DNA of 64,000 bases. Source: Minicystis rosea (GTDB lineage: Bacteria; Myxococcota_A; Polyangia; Polyangiales; Polyangiaceae). The position numbers and the translations under genes are program-made. Below, piece by piece: positions 54,409-63,695 of this stretch. The notes under the pieces were generated by a model. That model saw nothing but the letters and a program-made list of their open reading frames with translations. It was not told the DNA's origin and ran no database searches. Numbering within the stretch: the stretch's first letter is position 1; each line of letters starts with the position of its first letter. The stretch covers positions 7,053,703 through 7,117,702 of the forward strand of contig CP016211.1 of assembly GCA_001931535.1 (NCBI GenBank), given 5' to 3'.

Positions 54409-55212
54409 ATGTCCATGCTTAGAGTATCGTCGCTCGCCGTCATTGCGCTGCTCGCCGCGGCTTGCACCCAGGAGACCGGCGCCTACGAAGGTACCGAGGA
54501 CGCGCCGGGCGAGACCGCGGAGGCCGCCGAGAGCCTGCTTGGCTTCCCGCTTCCGGGGGGCGGCAATCCGCTCCTCCCCGCGACATCCCCCCTGCTCAAG
54601 GAGCTTTACCAGATCGAAGCGAAAGGCTGGCTGAAGTGGGGTATGGGATTGCCCTTCTCCACCGGGCCCATCACCGACACGACCGGCGCGGCCTGCCATC
54701 AAGGGCAGTCCGGGCCGGTGTTCTATCTCGCGGGCACCACGGGGGGCGACGTGACCCGGAATTGCACCATCTCGCGAGGTGATTTCCTCTTCCTCCCGCT
54801 CGTCAATCGCTGGGTGATCCCGACGGCGGAGCAGGTCGACACGCCGGAGGAGCTCGCCGACTACCTCTCTTTCGTGAACGACTACATCCCCGCCCAGCGC
54901 CCGCACACTTGCCACCTCCACATCTCGCTCGACGGCCAGCCGCTCCTCACCACCGAGGCGGATCTCGACGAGAAGCTTTGGGCCCAGGTCCTGAAGCCGT
55001 TCTCGGTGACCCTGAACGATGACAACTTCGCATCGCAGTACGGCCGCCCCGGCGGCGTGTCGCCGGCGGCGGTCACCGCCGGTCATTACGCGCTCCTGCG
55101 CCCGCTCTCGCACGGCAACCACGTGCTCGAGTTCGGCGGCGCGGTTTGCGACGACGACGACTCCATCGTGTTCGAGACCTCCGCGACCTACCACCTGACC
55201 GTGACCCATTGA
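54409..55212 (+). CDS. hypothetical lipoprotein
   Basis: 267 residues from ATG 54409 (AAGGAG seven bases upstream). The signal has the lipobox AAAC (Cys19). The body has a conserved-looking block HQGQSGPVFYLAGTTGGDVT, then NCTISRGDFLFLPLVNRW, seen in secreted proteins of unknown function, and a C-terminal strand GNHVLEFGGAVCDDDDS. No enzyme motif was recognised. Confidence 0.65.
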   Translation: MSMLRVSSLAVIALLAAACTQETGAYEGTEDAPGETAEAAESLLGFPLPGGGNPLLPATSPLLKELYQIEAKGWLKWGMGLPFSTGPITDTTGAACHQGQSGPVFYLAGTTGGDVTRNCTISRGDFLFLPLVNRWVIPTAEQVDTPEELADYLSFVNDYIPAQRPHTCHLHISLDGQPLLTTEADLDEKLWAQVLKPFSVTLNDDNFASQYGRPGGVSPAAVTAGHYALLRPLSHGNHVLEFGGAVCDDDDSIVFETSATYHLTVTH

Positions 55213-55220
55213 GCCCGGCG

Positions 55221-55248
55221 GCGGGGGCCCGCGCCAGCGCGCCCCCGC
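55221..55248 (+). terminator. GC-rich hairpin after lipoprotein gene
   Basis: GCGGGGGC-c-CGC pairs with GCG-c-GCCCCCGC around GCCA, eight bp after the stop; one mismatch. No T run. Confidence 0.5.
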
Positions 55249-55382
55249 AGCGAGCAGGCGGAGCGGGTTGCCAGCGCCACTGCATGGCGCGGCTCTCGGA
55301 GACCGCGAACCAGATCTCGTGTTCGCCGCCGACCTCGAAGACGTGACGTCGATTCGAGATCAGCGCCGCCGGCGACTCCCCA

Positions 55383-56348
55383 TCACTCCACCACGCTTCG
55401 TCGCACCGCAAGCGCGGCCGCGCACCCCTCGAGCTGCTCGTGATGGAGCGCCGCCATCGGTGATTTGCCCTGCTCTTCGAGCCGCCGCCGCACGCGGAGC
55501 ACCACCTTCTTCGCCGCCAGATCCACCAGCGTGACGCGCGCTTCCCGCTTGGGCTCGTCGGCGACCACGATCAACACCTCTGCGCCCGTGGCCTTCTTCG
55601 CCTGATCGAGCGGCGCGCTCTCCAGCTCTCTCCGCATCCTCTTCAAGGTCGAGAGCTCCTCGGCCGCGCGCGCTACGGTCTCGAAGGCCGGGCTCATCGT
55701 GGCGAGGCCGAGGCGGGCTTCGGCGAGGCGGCGGACGTTGGCAGTCTCCTCATCCACCTTGGCGCCGCCGAAATACACGCCGCGCACCTTGGCCAGCAGA
55801 TCGCGCTCCGACGACGAGGCGGGCGGGCTCAGCAAACAGAGCAGGAAGGGGTCTTTGCCCGAGCCCTGCGTGGCCTCGCCGATCTTGAGCGGATTGCCGA
55901 GCTCTGCGGCGAGCCCGTGAACATAGACGGCGGGGCGGCGCAACCACGCGTCGAGCGCGCCCGGCGCGCGCAACGGGGGATCGACGAGATCGGTTGGATC
56001 GGGCTCGTTCGCGGCCTCGGTGATCCAGCGATCGGTGGCGGCGAGAAAGCCCTCGTGGCCCGCGGGGAGCGCGGCGTGCCGCTCGGCGATCGCCGAGAGC
56101 AGGGCGCGTCGCTCTTCCCGCACGACGCGGCGATCGTGCGCGACCATGGCCGCGCAGAACAGGCCGATGAGCGCCGCCACCGCGACCGGCCAGAGCCGCG
56201 CGAGGCCGGGCCGCCCGCTCTGCGCGAAGGTGCCTTTGAGGCCGAGGGCCGCGGCGTGGTGACGCGCGCGGGTACGGTGGCTGACGGCGCGCTCCACGCG
56301 GGCGCGGAGCGCGGGATTCATGCTCGGCGTGACGAGGAACGTGGCCAT
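55383..56348 (-). CDS. membrane-anchored protein of unknown function, MutS-like partner
   Basis: 321 residues from ATG 56348. A basic N-terminus, one transmembrane helix at about 52-70 (LWPVAVAALIGLFCAAMVA), then a soluble domain with ATGAEVLIVVADEPKREARV at about 260. Not recognised. The start lies two bases from the stop of the MutS-like gene upstream, so the two are translationally coupled. Confidence 0.65.
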   Translation of the reverse strand: MATFLVTPSMNPALRARVERAVSHRTRARHHAAALGLKGTFAQSGRPGLARLWPVAVAALIGLFCAAMVAHDRRVVREERRALLSAIAERHAALPAGHEGFLAATDRWITEAANEPDPTDLVDPPLRAPGALDAWLRRPAVYVHGLAAELGNPLKIGEATQGSGKDPFLLCLLSPPASSSERDLLAKVRGVYFGGAKVDEETANVRRLAEARLGLATMSPAFETVARAAEELSTLKRMRRELESAPLDQAKKATGAEVLIVVADEPKREARVTLVDLAAKKVVLRVRRRLEEQGKSPMAALHHEQLEGCAAALAVRRSVVE

Positions 56349-56350
56349 TT

Positions 56351-58072
56351 TCAGCTCGCCCTCGGGGGCGCGCCGGCGGCGTGGAGGACGCGGTCGATGT
56401 TGCGATCGATGAGCCCTTCGAGCTCGCCGCGGGTCACGCCGAGGCGCGCGGCCGCCTGCGCGGCGAGCGAGGTGGTGGCCACGCCGGCCACGAATTGATA
56501 GGTCGGCTTCTGCGCCGCATCGAGCTCGACTTGGAGGAAGCGGAGCCCGGCAATGGCCTTTTGGCGCTCGAGCCGGCCCGCGAAGGTGAGAAAGTGCGTG
56601 GTGATGAAGGCCTGCGGGCGGAGCTTGGCGAGCAGGGCCACCACGAGCTCGAAGATTTCCTCGCCCTCGGAGGGGTTGGTGCCGGAGCACAGCTCGTCGA
56701 GGATCACCATCGCGCCCGGGCCGAGCTCCTCGAAGAGCGCGCGGATGCGGAGCAGCTCCATGCCGAGCCGGCCCTCGCTCTGATCGAACTTGGTCTCTTG
56801 GATGAGCGACACCACGAGGCCGGGCACGCACACGAGGCTCGCGGCGCGCGCGGGCACGAACAGACCTCCCTGGGCGAGGAGCTGGGCAATCGCCACCGAC
56901 TGGAGCAAGCGTGTCTTTCCACCGGAGTTCGGCCCGGTGACGAGGAGGGTCGTGTCCGCGCGATCGGTCACGATGTCGCACGGGACGGCGCGGCTGCCGT
57001 TGGCCACGAGCAGAGGATTGAACAGGCCGAGCAGCACCCGCGGGCCGTCCTCGGCCGCTTCCTCGGCGGTGCGGAGCTCGGGCAGGCTGACCTCGAGCCC
57101 GGCGGCCTCGGCGAGATCGCGGAAGCCGAGCGCGCCCAGATAAAACTCCATCTCTCCGAGGAGCGGAACGAGCTTGATGACGTGCCCTTCCACGCCCTCG
57201 AACACGGCGTCGAGCAGGCGCGCCATGACCTCACCGTCGCCGAAGCGATAGCCGCGGAAGAGCATCTCGATCTTCGCGAGCCAGCGGCGCATCGGCGAGA
57301 GCACGAAGGGGTTCTCCCGGCGCTCGCGCACGGCGACGACGTCGAAGCCGCGCACACGCCCATCGGCGCCGACGCGGATGGAGAGCCCGAGCGTGGCGAG
57401 GTGCTCGTCGTAGTCGAGGAGATCGGCCATCGATCGATATCCCTCGGTCGCCCGCACCGCGAGGCCGAACTCCCGCAGCCGCCCGAGCCCGGAGCGGGAT
57501 CCCTCGAAGGACTCGCTCATGCGATCGAAGGCCTCTTTGACGAGGGCGAGCACGTCGAGCTGGCGCCGCGTCGGATCGAGCTTCTTGCCCGCGGCGGCGC
57601 CCTCCAGCGCGGCGCGGAGGCGAACCGAGGTGGCATAAAGCTGCTCGAGCTGGCGACGGAAGAGCGGTGTGCTCCCGAGCTCGTGCAGGATTCCCCTGCG
57701 CAGCTCGGCCACGCGCAAATCGCGCGGAGGATGAGAGAGGACTCGCAGAATGAAGGCGCGGCTCACCACCGCCTCGTGCCCGCCCACACGCACGCGGAAA
57801 CAGCGCGCCACCAGCTCTTCGAGGAACAGGTCCGGCGCGAAGCTCTTCGGGTCCCACGTGGACGGCGCGAGGGGCGCACGCTCGAGCGCTTGAGTGAACA
57901 GCCCGCCCGAGACGCCGCTCGCGAAGGCGAACGAGAGTGCCTGTCGCAGCTCGTCGAGATCGGGCCGCGCGATCGGCTCGGGGTGGAGCAGCGTGGGGAC
58001 GACGTCCGCTGCGTCGCGGAGGGGCAAAGGGACGATGCCCTCGGTCGGGGGCGGCGCGCTGGGAAGGGTCAC
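56351..58072 (-). CDS. MutS-like ATPase (MutS2/DinG-less type)
   Basis: 573 residues from GTG 58072 (no clear ribosome site; earlier starts are possible). Walker A is GPNSGGKTRLLQ (about residue 380), Walker B MVILDELCSGTNPSEGEE (about 453), then TTHFLTF. This is the MutS family ATPase core with a long helical lever arm upstream; the mismatch-binding domain and the Smr nuclease of MutS2 are absent. It is a MutS-like stress or recombination ATPase of unknown role. Co-transcribed with the membrane protein gene downstream. Confidence 0.8.
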   Translation of the reverse strand: MTLPSAPPPTEGIVPLPLRDAADVVPTLLHPEPIARPDLDELRQALSFAFASGVSGGLFTQALERAPLAPSTWDPKSFAPDLFLEELVARCFRVRVGGHEAVVSRAFILRVLSHPPRDLRVAELRRGILHELGSTPLFRRQLEQLYATSVRLRAALEGAAAGKKLDPTRRQLDVLALVKEAFDRMSESFEGSRSGLGRLREFGLAVRATEGYRSMADLLDYDEHLATLGLSIRVGADGRVRGFDVVAVRERRENPFVLSPMRRWLAKIEMLFRGYRFGDGEVMARLLDAVFEGVEGHVIKLVPLLGEMEFYLGALGFRDLAEAAGLEVSLPELRTAEEAAEDGPRVLLGLFNPLLVANGSRAVPCDIVTDRADTTLLVTGPNSGGKTRLLQSVAIAQLLAQGGLFVPARAASLVCVPGLVVSLIQETKFDQSEGRLGMELLRIRALFEELGPGAMVILDELCSGTNPSEGEEIFELVVALLAKLRPQAFITTHFLTFAGRLERQKAIAGLRFLQVELDAAQKPTYQFVAGVATTSLAAQAAARLGVTRGELEGLIDRNIDRVLHAAGAPPRAS

Positions 58073-58319
58073 GAGGCCCCAGACCGGCAGTCGGGAATGA
58101 AGTTCCCGCGCCTGTCGAACAGGCCAAAGTTCGATGAAGGCTATAAAATTCCGGTCCGGGCGCGGCGGGCCGATGGGCGCGCGAGACATCGAGTCTGCAC
58201 GCGCGGTGCGTGGGCACGACTCGGTGCCTTCGATCGACGGAGACGAGACACCGGCGCGCATGACCGTCCGGCTCACGGCCGCTCTCCGTGCGCGCCATCG
58301 ATCGAGGGCGGGCGATGGG

Positions 58320-58796
58320 TCAGGCGAAGCGCCCATCGAGCTTGGTGAGCTGGCTCGTGAAGCCTTCCTCCTGCATCTTCGTGAACTGCTCGCTGTGCAT
58401 CGCGTCGAGCGTGACCACCATGCGCACGCGATCGCCGGTCACGAAGAAGTCCACGGCGATGTTGCTCTCGTAGGGGGCGACGCCGGGGAGGAAGTCGATC
58501 ACGTTCGTGATGACGAGCCGCTCGTGGGCGCGGACCTCGGTGAACGTCGCGTGCGTCGGATGAGAGGTCGGCTGCCCTTGCTCCTTCATCGCCCTGATCA
58601 TCTCGGGCGTGTCGGCGACCATCTCGTAACGGAGCGCGCCGCCCGCGCGCGGCTCGATCACCTCCACGTCGGCGCGGAAGCCCTGCGGCCCCCACCAGGA
58701 CTCGAATCCATCCTTCGTGGTCCAGAGATCCCACACGTCCGCGACGCGTGCCCGATAGGTGCGCTCGATGATGACCTTGGCCCTCTGCTCGCTCAT
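58320..58796 (-). CDS. SRPBCC (AHSA1-like) domain protein
   Basis: 158 residues from ATG 58796. VIIERTYRARVADVWDLWTT followed by FESWWGPQGFRADV is the AHSA1/START-like beta-barrel that binds hydrophobic ligands; the end EGFTSQLTKLDGRF matches the final helix. It overlaps the ArsR gene by four bases (ATGA), so they form a typical ArsR-SRPBCC operon. Confidence 0.88.
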   Translation of the reverse strand: MSEQRAKVIIERTYRARVADVWDLWTTKDGFESWWGPQGFRADVEVIEPRAGGALRYEMVADTPEMIRAMKEQGQPTSHPTHATFTEVRAHERLVITNVIDFLPGVAPYESNIAVDFFVTGDRVRMVVTLDAMHSEQFTKMQEEGFTSQLTKLDGRFA

Positions 58797-59134
58797 GTGC
58801 GCTTGCTCCTTCGCTGGGCTCGGCGAGCCCGTCTCTGCTTGGCGGCGAGCGCGGCGCCGAACCGATCGAGCCGCGCCTCCCACAATCTCCGGTACTGGTC
58901 GAGCCAGCCGTCGAGCTCTCGAAACGGCTCCGGGCGCAGCGCGTAGAGGCGACGTTGCCCGTCCGAACGCACCGAGACGAAGCCCGACTCGTGCAGGATG
59001 CGGAGGTGTCGTGAGACGCCGGATTGGCTGATCCCGGCCTTCTCGACGACATCGCCGACCTGCTGCTCGCCGCCGCGAAGGACCTCGACGATGTGCCGGC
59101 GCGTCGGATCGGCGAGGGTCTGGAAGACGTCCAT
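58793..59134 (-). CDS. ArsR family regulator
   Basis: 113 residues from ATG 59134 (GTG 59140 is an alternative). MDVFQTLADPTRRHIVEVLR, then VGDVVEKAGISQSGVSRHLR and VSVRSDGQRRLYAL form the winged HTH. The metal-binding Cys of ArsR/SmtB is missing, so it belongs to the non-metal subgroup paired with SRPBCC genes. The operator upstream probably allows autorepression. Confidence 0.9.
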   Translation of the reverse strand: MDVFQTLADPTRRHIVEVLRGGEQQVGDVVEKAGISQSGVSRHLRILHESGFVSVRSDGQRRLYALRPEPFRELDGWLDQYRRLWEARLDRFGAALAAKQRRARRAQRRSKRT

Positions 59135-59149
59135 GTGCACGGGCGGAAC

Positions 59150-59169
59150 ATATACACCATCGTGTATAT
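59150..59169. promoter_or_regulatory. ArsR-type operator
   Basis: Perfect inverted repeat ATATACAC-CATC-GTGTATAT, in an unusually AT-rich spot 15 bp upstream of the ArsR start. It also covers the likely promoter. Confidence 0.65.
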
Positions 59170-59617
59170 TTCATAAGAAATAATAGACCAAACAACCGCC
59201 GAAGCTTCCTCCTCGCTCACGAATCCCCTCCCCGATTCGGGCTGCGTCGTCGGAGCGCAACATCGGTGCATCACCGCAACATCGCCCGAGCGCCCCCGTT
59301 TGCACCGGCGACTCGCCCTGACGGGCTCGTGATTCCTTCATCTCATCGGTGATCATCGAGCGGCGTCGTCGCGATCGAGGCGACGACCTGCCTTCGCGCC
59401 GTTGCCGGCAGCGTGCCCCTCGACGGCGCGAGATCACCGGGCGATGCAGCAAATCGCGACCTTCGGCGGATGGGCACGCCGAATGCACACGCGCCTCGCG
59501 CCGATGGAGGGGCGTCGAGCGCCTCTTCGACGGCCGCTTTGAACTGGTCGATCCCTGGAGCGTACGCGCCGACGCGGCACGCGAACGGGACGGCCCTTTG
59601 CCCGAGGTCGAACACTC
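59170..59617. other. 448-bp divergent intergenic region
   Basis: Between the ArsR operator and the papain-like gene. No ORF with good coding character was found; a ribosome-like GAGG lies before the downstream start. Nothing else supported. Confidence 0.35.
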
Positions 59618-61489
59618 ATGAAGCGAATCCAACACGGCACGATGCGCCGAACCGTGCTCCCCGCGTCTCTTCTCACGCTGCTCCTGGCGGGCTGCGCGGC
59701 AGACCCCAGCCATCCCACGGAGTCCGACCCGTCGGAATCGAATGCGCCGGATCCGGCCGACGACCCCTCGGAATCCACCGAGGCCGTTCACGAGATTGGC
59801 AGTCAGACCATCGAGATCGAGCCCCATCACACGCTCACCATCCGGCGCCTCGCGGACGACTCGTTCGTGTTGATCGAGGAAGGGGAGCTCGATCACCACG
59901 TCGAACGCGTGGGCATGCGCGCGGCGTCGCGCACCATCGTCGACATCGCCAAGGAGGTCGCGCCCACGGAGTTGCTGCAAGAAGCGCTCACGACACCCAT
60001 CCCGCCTCTCCTGCAGCTCCGATCCATCCCGAGCCCGCAATCCACGCTGCCTCCGAAATCGACGACGCCGGCCGTGGTCACGAGCACGCTCGGCACGAAC
60101 GACTATGCCACCCTCAACTGCGACGATCCCGCCGTCACCACCTGCTATCCCGCCATCTGGGGTGGCGCGTGGTCGGATTGGAACCTGGGTGGATGGTTCC
60201 GCAGCTATGGCATCAATCGCCGCACCGACGGCGTGAGCTCGAACCTCGAGATGCATCGGTGGACCGGCTCGGCGGACGTCATCGTCTCTTCGTATGCGCT
60301 CCCGCCCGGCCGTTGGGCCTCGATGCAGCTCGTCAATGGCACGCAAGCCTGGATGTACAGCTACATCTCCGGCACCTCCGGGCAGCTCGTGGGCCTGTCC
60401 TCGCTCGTCACCTCGATCACGCCGCGCGCCCAGGAAATGTCCATGTGGTGCTGGGCCGCGACGGGACAGATGTTGATGAGCTACTACGGTCAGAACTACG
60501 AGCAATGCACGCTCGCCACGAACCACTGGAACGATGGGCGCAACTGCTGCGCTTCGCCGGTCCCGAGCGTTTGCGACGGCGGCGGAGAAGCAGGGCAACC
60601 GCTCATCACGAACGGCTTCGGCTCGGTGGGTGAGTCGACGAGCGCGATGGGTGACGCCAACGCGGTCGCCATCATGCTCCAGGGCGGCCCGGTCTGGGCA
60701 CACCACTCGTGGCCGGGCGGCGGCGCCCATTACACCCTGCTCGCGGACTATCGGGAGAAGCTCGTGGGCGGCGTCTGGCAACCCCAGGCGCTCGCGATCG
60801 ACCCCGGCCCGGCGCAGGACTACGATCAGCGCAACCACGCCTCGTGGATCCCGCTGTCGAACGTGCTCTCCGTCAATGGTGGCTACGTCGACGGCGGCGG
60901 CTCCAGCATTCACTCCGTGTCGCGCCCGAACCTGCAAGCGGCCTTCTCGCGCGTCTCCTGGAAGAACGACGTGGCGACGGCCATCTTCGACGCGCCGGGC
61001 GCCACGTACTTCAATTACCAATTCAAAGACGCGTACAGCGCAACCATCTGGGGATCGGGGACGGCCACCGTCAACGCGGGCGACTCCTGGTGGACCCTGC
61101 CCTACGGCACGGCGACGCTGAACATCGGCGGATGGGTTTGGTACAAAGTGCGTGTCCAAGCATGCAACAGCGGAGGCTGCGGCGCGTGGATCGAGACCAC
61201 CCAAGTCAGCCTCAAGCCCGCCGCGTTCATCGATTCGCTCACCTGGAGCGGCAACGTGCTCACGGCCACGTTCCACGGTGATCCGGGGCCCACGCGATAC
61301 CGGTGGCGCTTCATGGACTCGGGCGACCCGTCCAACCTCAAGGTCTGGCGCACGGGCGAGGTCGCCGGGACGGGCACCAGCACTGCCACCTTCGGCGTCG
61401 GCGCCGCGCTGTGGACGACGTTCCAAGTCCAAGCCTGCAACTCCAGCGGTTGCGGCGCCTGGGCCACCCAACGCGTCTACACCGGCTGA
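59618..61489 (+). CDS. papain-like cysteine protease lipoprotein with duplicated C-terminal domains
   Basis: 623 residues. The signal has the lipobox LAGC. A long acidic linker precedes a domain with EMSMWCWAATGQMLMSYYGQ (Cys278) and GGGAHYTLLADYR (His371), the papain-like C39/C70 pattern, with an Asp in LAIDPGP. A secreted cysteine protease is likely. Two C-terminal beta domains repeat the motif VQACNSGGCGAW and VQACNSSGCGAW (about residues 510-530 and 605-615), so the end is duplicated, possibly for attachment. It is followed by a strong terminator. Confidence 0.85.
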   Translation: MKRIQHGTMRRTVLPASLLTLLLAGCAADPSHPTESDPSESNAPDPADDPSESTEAVHEIGSQTIEIEPHHTLTIRRLADDSFVLIEEGELDHHVERVGMRAASRTIVDIAKEVAPTELLQEALTTPIPPLLQLRSIPSPQSTLPPKSTTPAVVTSTLGTNDYATLNCDDPAVTTCYPAIWGGAWSDWNLGGWFRSYGINRRTDGVSSNLEMHRWTGSADVIVSSYALPPGRWASMQLVNGTQAWMYSYISGTSGQLVGLSSLVTSITPRAQEMSMWCWAATGQMLMSYYGQNYEQCTLATNHWNDGRNCCASPVPSVCDGGGEAGQPLITNGFGSVGESTSAMGDANAVAIMLQGGPVWAHHSWPGGGAHYTLLADYREKLVGGVWQPQALAIDPGPAQDYDQRNHASWIPLSNVLSVNGGYVDGGGSSIHSVSRPNLQAAFSRVSWKNDVATAIFDAPGATYFNYQFKDAYSATIWGSGTATVNAGDSWWTLPYGTATLNIGGWVWYKVRVQACNSGGCGAWIETTQVSLKPAAFIDSLTWSGNVLTATFHGDPGPTRYRWRFMDSGDPSNLKVWRTGEVAGTGTSTATFGVGAALWTTFQVQACNSSGCGAWATQRVYTG

Positions 61490-61529
61490 GCCGCCTCCAC
61501 GACGTTCCTCGAGTCGGGCTGTACGAATA

Positions 61530-61570
61530 GCGGCGGCGCGGACATCCCACATCGATGTCCGCGCCGCCGC
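61530..61570 (+). terminator. strong hairpin after protease gene
   Basis: A perfect 17-bp stem (GCGGCGGCGCGGACATC at 61530-61546 with its complement at 61554-61570) around a 7-base loop, 40 bp after the stop, then GTTTG. Confidence 0.75.
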
Positions 61571-62013
61571 GTTTGCGACGGCGCGTGGTAGACACCTATC
61601 CGGCGTGGTTCGCAGAGAACGGTGGATGACACGTCGCCGTGATGGCGACGACGTGGATGGACGTCGAGAACCGTGCCACCAACGGCAACGTTGGATCCGC
61701 TCGTCTGCGTGAGCAGATGTGATGCGATCGTGGAGCGCGGCTTGACACCGGTGAGCAACAGGGCCTCTCATGAAGGCCATGACGATCCAGCTCGCGAGCC
61801 TGCTCTCGGCGGATGCGAAGTCTGGGCGTATCCATCGTCGGGGCTTTCATCGAGATGGATGCGAACGACGGATCCGTCGCCCACGCCGGGCATGAATCGT
61901 TGCGGTGAAGAGAGGGAATCTCGGGCACCCATGCAGCGGCGGCTCGCGGAGCCCTCTCCGATCGCGAATCCACGACCACCATCACCATCACCCACCACGC
62001 CATGGAGGAGAAG
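61571..62013. other. 443-bp intergenic region
   Basis: Upstream of the next lipoprotein gene, with a GGAGGAG ribosome site at 62004-62010. No gene was recognised. Confidence 0.35.
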
Positions 62014-62718
62014 ATGCGATTGCGAATCATCGGTTGCCTCGGGAGCTTGCTCGCGATCTCGGGATGCGCGGGAGACCCTGACTTCGTCGAGGCTCCGGAA
62101 CGGGAGGCGTTGAGCGGCGGTGGCGCCATCGTCCTGCGCACCACCGACACCTTCAGCCGCGCCAGCATCGGCGGCTGGAGCATCGCGGGCACGGCAGGCG
62201 ATCAGGTCCTCACGACGGGCGGCCATCCGAGCGCCTACCTGCGCGACAGCACGCTCCAGGCGCCTGCGCCGTTCCTGGGCAGCAACGGGGCCTCGGCGTT
62301 CACGGGCAACTACGCCTCTTCGGGGTCGGTGTCGCTCGGCGTCGATTTGATCCTGTTCACCTGGACCTTTCATCCAGGCAATGGCGCGCACGTCCACGTG
62401 GCCTTGAAGCGGACGTTCGGTACGACCGACACGAGCGACGATCGCGAGATCTGGTGCGACACCGGCGCCTCCGTTCCACCGGCGAACGGGACCTGGCAGA
62501 GTTACCAGATCGCGCTCCAAGCCAACGCCACCTCCATTCCCAGCGGCTGCACGGCCTACAAGCCCGGATACGTGGTCACGGGCGCCGAAGCCGACCAGAT
62601 CTGGACGACGGTGATGGGGCAAGTGGATCAGGTCGGCTGGTCGTGGGGATATCCACTCTCCGCCAACTTCTTCGGCCTCATCGATTCGGGCGCAGACAAT
62701 GTGTGGATCGAGCGGTGA
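62014..62718 (+). CDS. hypothetical lipoprotein
   Basis: 234 residues from ATG 62014. Signal peptide with the lipobox ISGC. A beta-rich body with FSRASIGGWSIAGTAGDQVL, then VHVALKRTFGTTDTSDDREI, resembles a jelly-roll (concanavalin-like) domain. No catalytic motif was recognised. Independent transcription is likely, given the upstream terminator. Confidence 0.65.
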   Translation: MRLRIIGCLGSLLAISGCAGDPDFVEAPEREALSGGGAIVLRTTDTFSRASIGGWSIAGTAGDQVLTTGGHPSAYLRDSTLQAPAPFLGSNGASAFTGNYASSGSVSLGVDLILFTWTFHPGNGAHVHVALKRTFGTTDTSDDREIWCDTGASVPPANGTWQSYQIALQANATSIPSGCTAYKPGYVVTGAEADQIWTTVMGQVDQVGWSWGYPLSANFFGLIDSGADNVWIER

Positions 62719-62946
62719 GCCCGAGATTCGGGTGAGCCCACCGGCGACAGCGCACGTATTGCCTCCGTTTGGATGACGGAGAATCACGCTCTCAGGTTGA
62801 TGAGCTCCCCTCAGCACTCCAGGCTCCGCGCACGGGGCGCTCTCGGGAGCCGGGGGTGCTCGAGCCGTGCGACAAGTGCGGCGCCGACCAAACCCTCGAT
62901 CCACCGACTCCGAAGGCCGGCCGTGCCGCGGAGGTAGAGAACGCGC

Positions 62947-62974
62947 GAGGCTCCGCGCGGGGGCGCCGAGCCTC
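62947..62974 (-). terminator. hairpin downstream of last minus-strand gene
   Basis: GAGGCTC-c-GCGC pairs with GCGC-c-GAGCCTC around GGGG, ten bp after the stop (minus strand). No T run. Confidence 0.55.
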
Positions 62975-62984
62975 GCGGCGGAGA

Positions 62985-63695
62985 TCACTTGTCGGCGATC
63001 GTGTCGAAGAGCGGCTCGAACAGACTCGAATACTGCTCGTTGAGCTGTCCCAGCTCGTTCCCGAGCTCGGTCGCGATGTCGGCGATGCCGGCCTCGGTGG
63101 CGGCCGACAGCTTCAGGTCACCGTAGGTGCTCGCCCAGCATGCGCCGTAGAGCGTGGTGTCGGGCGCGGGGACCTCGAGCTCGGTCCAGCAGGGATAGAA
63201 CGTGCTCCACCGTTCGCGGACCGTCTTGCTGATGGAGCCGCCGCTCGCCGCGATCACCTGCTCGAAGTGATCGCCGTAGACGGAGAGGAGCGAGCTCACA
63301 TCCTCGTTGGCCTGGTCCACGAGGGCGTCGATGCTGCTCTCCAGCGAGGGCAGGATGACCGCGTCCCCGTAGACGGGCTCGAAGCACGTGGCGCGGGCAT
63401 CTCCCTCGACGAGGTCGCCGAAGCGCATGTCCGACCAGCAATCGTAGAAGTCGTGATACACGCCCGTCGGCGCGACCTGGAGCGCCCAGACGCAATCACA
63501 GGCGCCGCTCGGGTACGTGGTGACGGACTGGAGGGAGCCGGCGATACCGTGATTGCTGGCATACGCTTCACATGCCTGCTTGCAGGGCTTCTTGGGTGGG
63601 TTCGAGATCTGCTTCTTGACCTCCTTGGCGGAGGCAGGCGTCGGCACACCAAAGGCGGCAATCAATACGGCGAGGATGGAGAAGGTCTTGCTCAT
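62985..63695 (-). CDS. secreted Cys-containing protein of unknown function
   Basis: 236 residues from ATG 63695 (AGGAG six bases upstream). A Sec signal peptide (MSKTFSILAVLIAAFG...ASA) without a lipobox, then a helical domain with several paired cysteines (KKPCKQACEAYASNHG, ACDCVWALQVAP, DCWSDM, CFEPVYGD, FYPCWTEL). Probably periplasmic or secreted. The family was not recognised. Confidence 0.65.
   Translation of the reverse strand: MSKTFSILAVLIAAFGVPTPASAKEVKKQISNPPKKPCKQACEAYASNHGIAGSLQSVTTYPSGACDCVWALQVAPTGVYHDFYDCWSDMRFGDLVEGDARATCFEPVYGDAVILPSLESSIDALVDQANEDVSSLLSVYGDHFEQVIAASGGSISKTVRERWSTFYPCWTELEVPAPDTTLYGACWASTYGDLKLSAATEAGIADIATELGNELGQLNEQYSSLFEPLFDTIADK

Noticed and set aside
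56381..58348. 655-codon plus-strand open frame antisense to the MutS-like gene
   Set aside because: Composition (repeated Glu/Arg/His/Leu) is that of an antisense shadow; the minus strand has Walker motifs.
59171..61780. Very long minus-strand open frame (869 codons) antisense to the papain-like gene
   Set aside because: It is Arg/His/Asp-rich without domain patterns, as expected for the antisense of a GC-rich gene; the plus-strand gene has signal, catalytic motifs and terminator.
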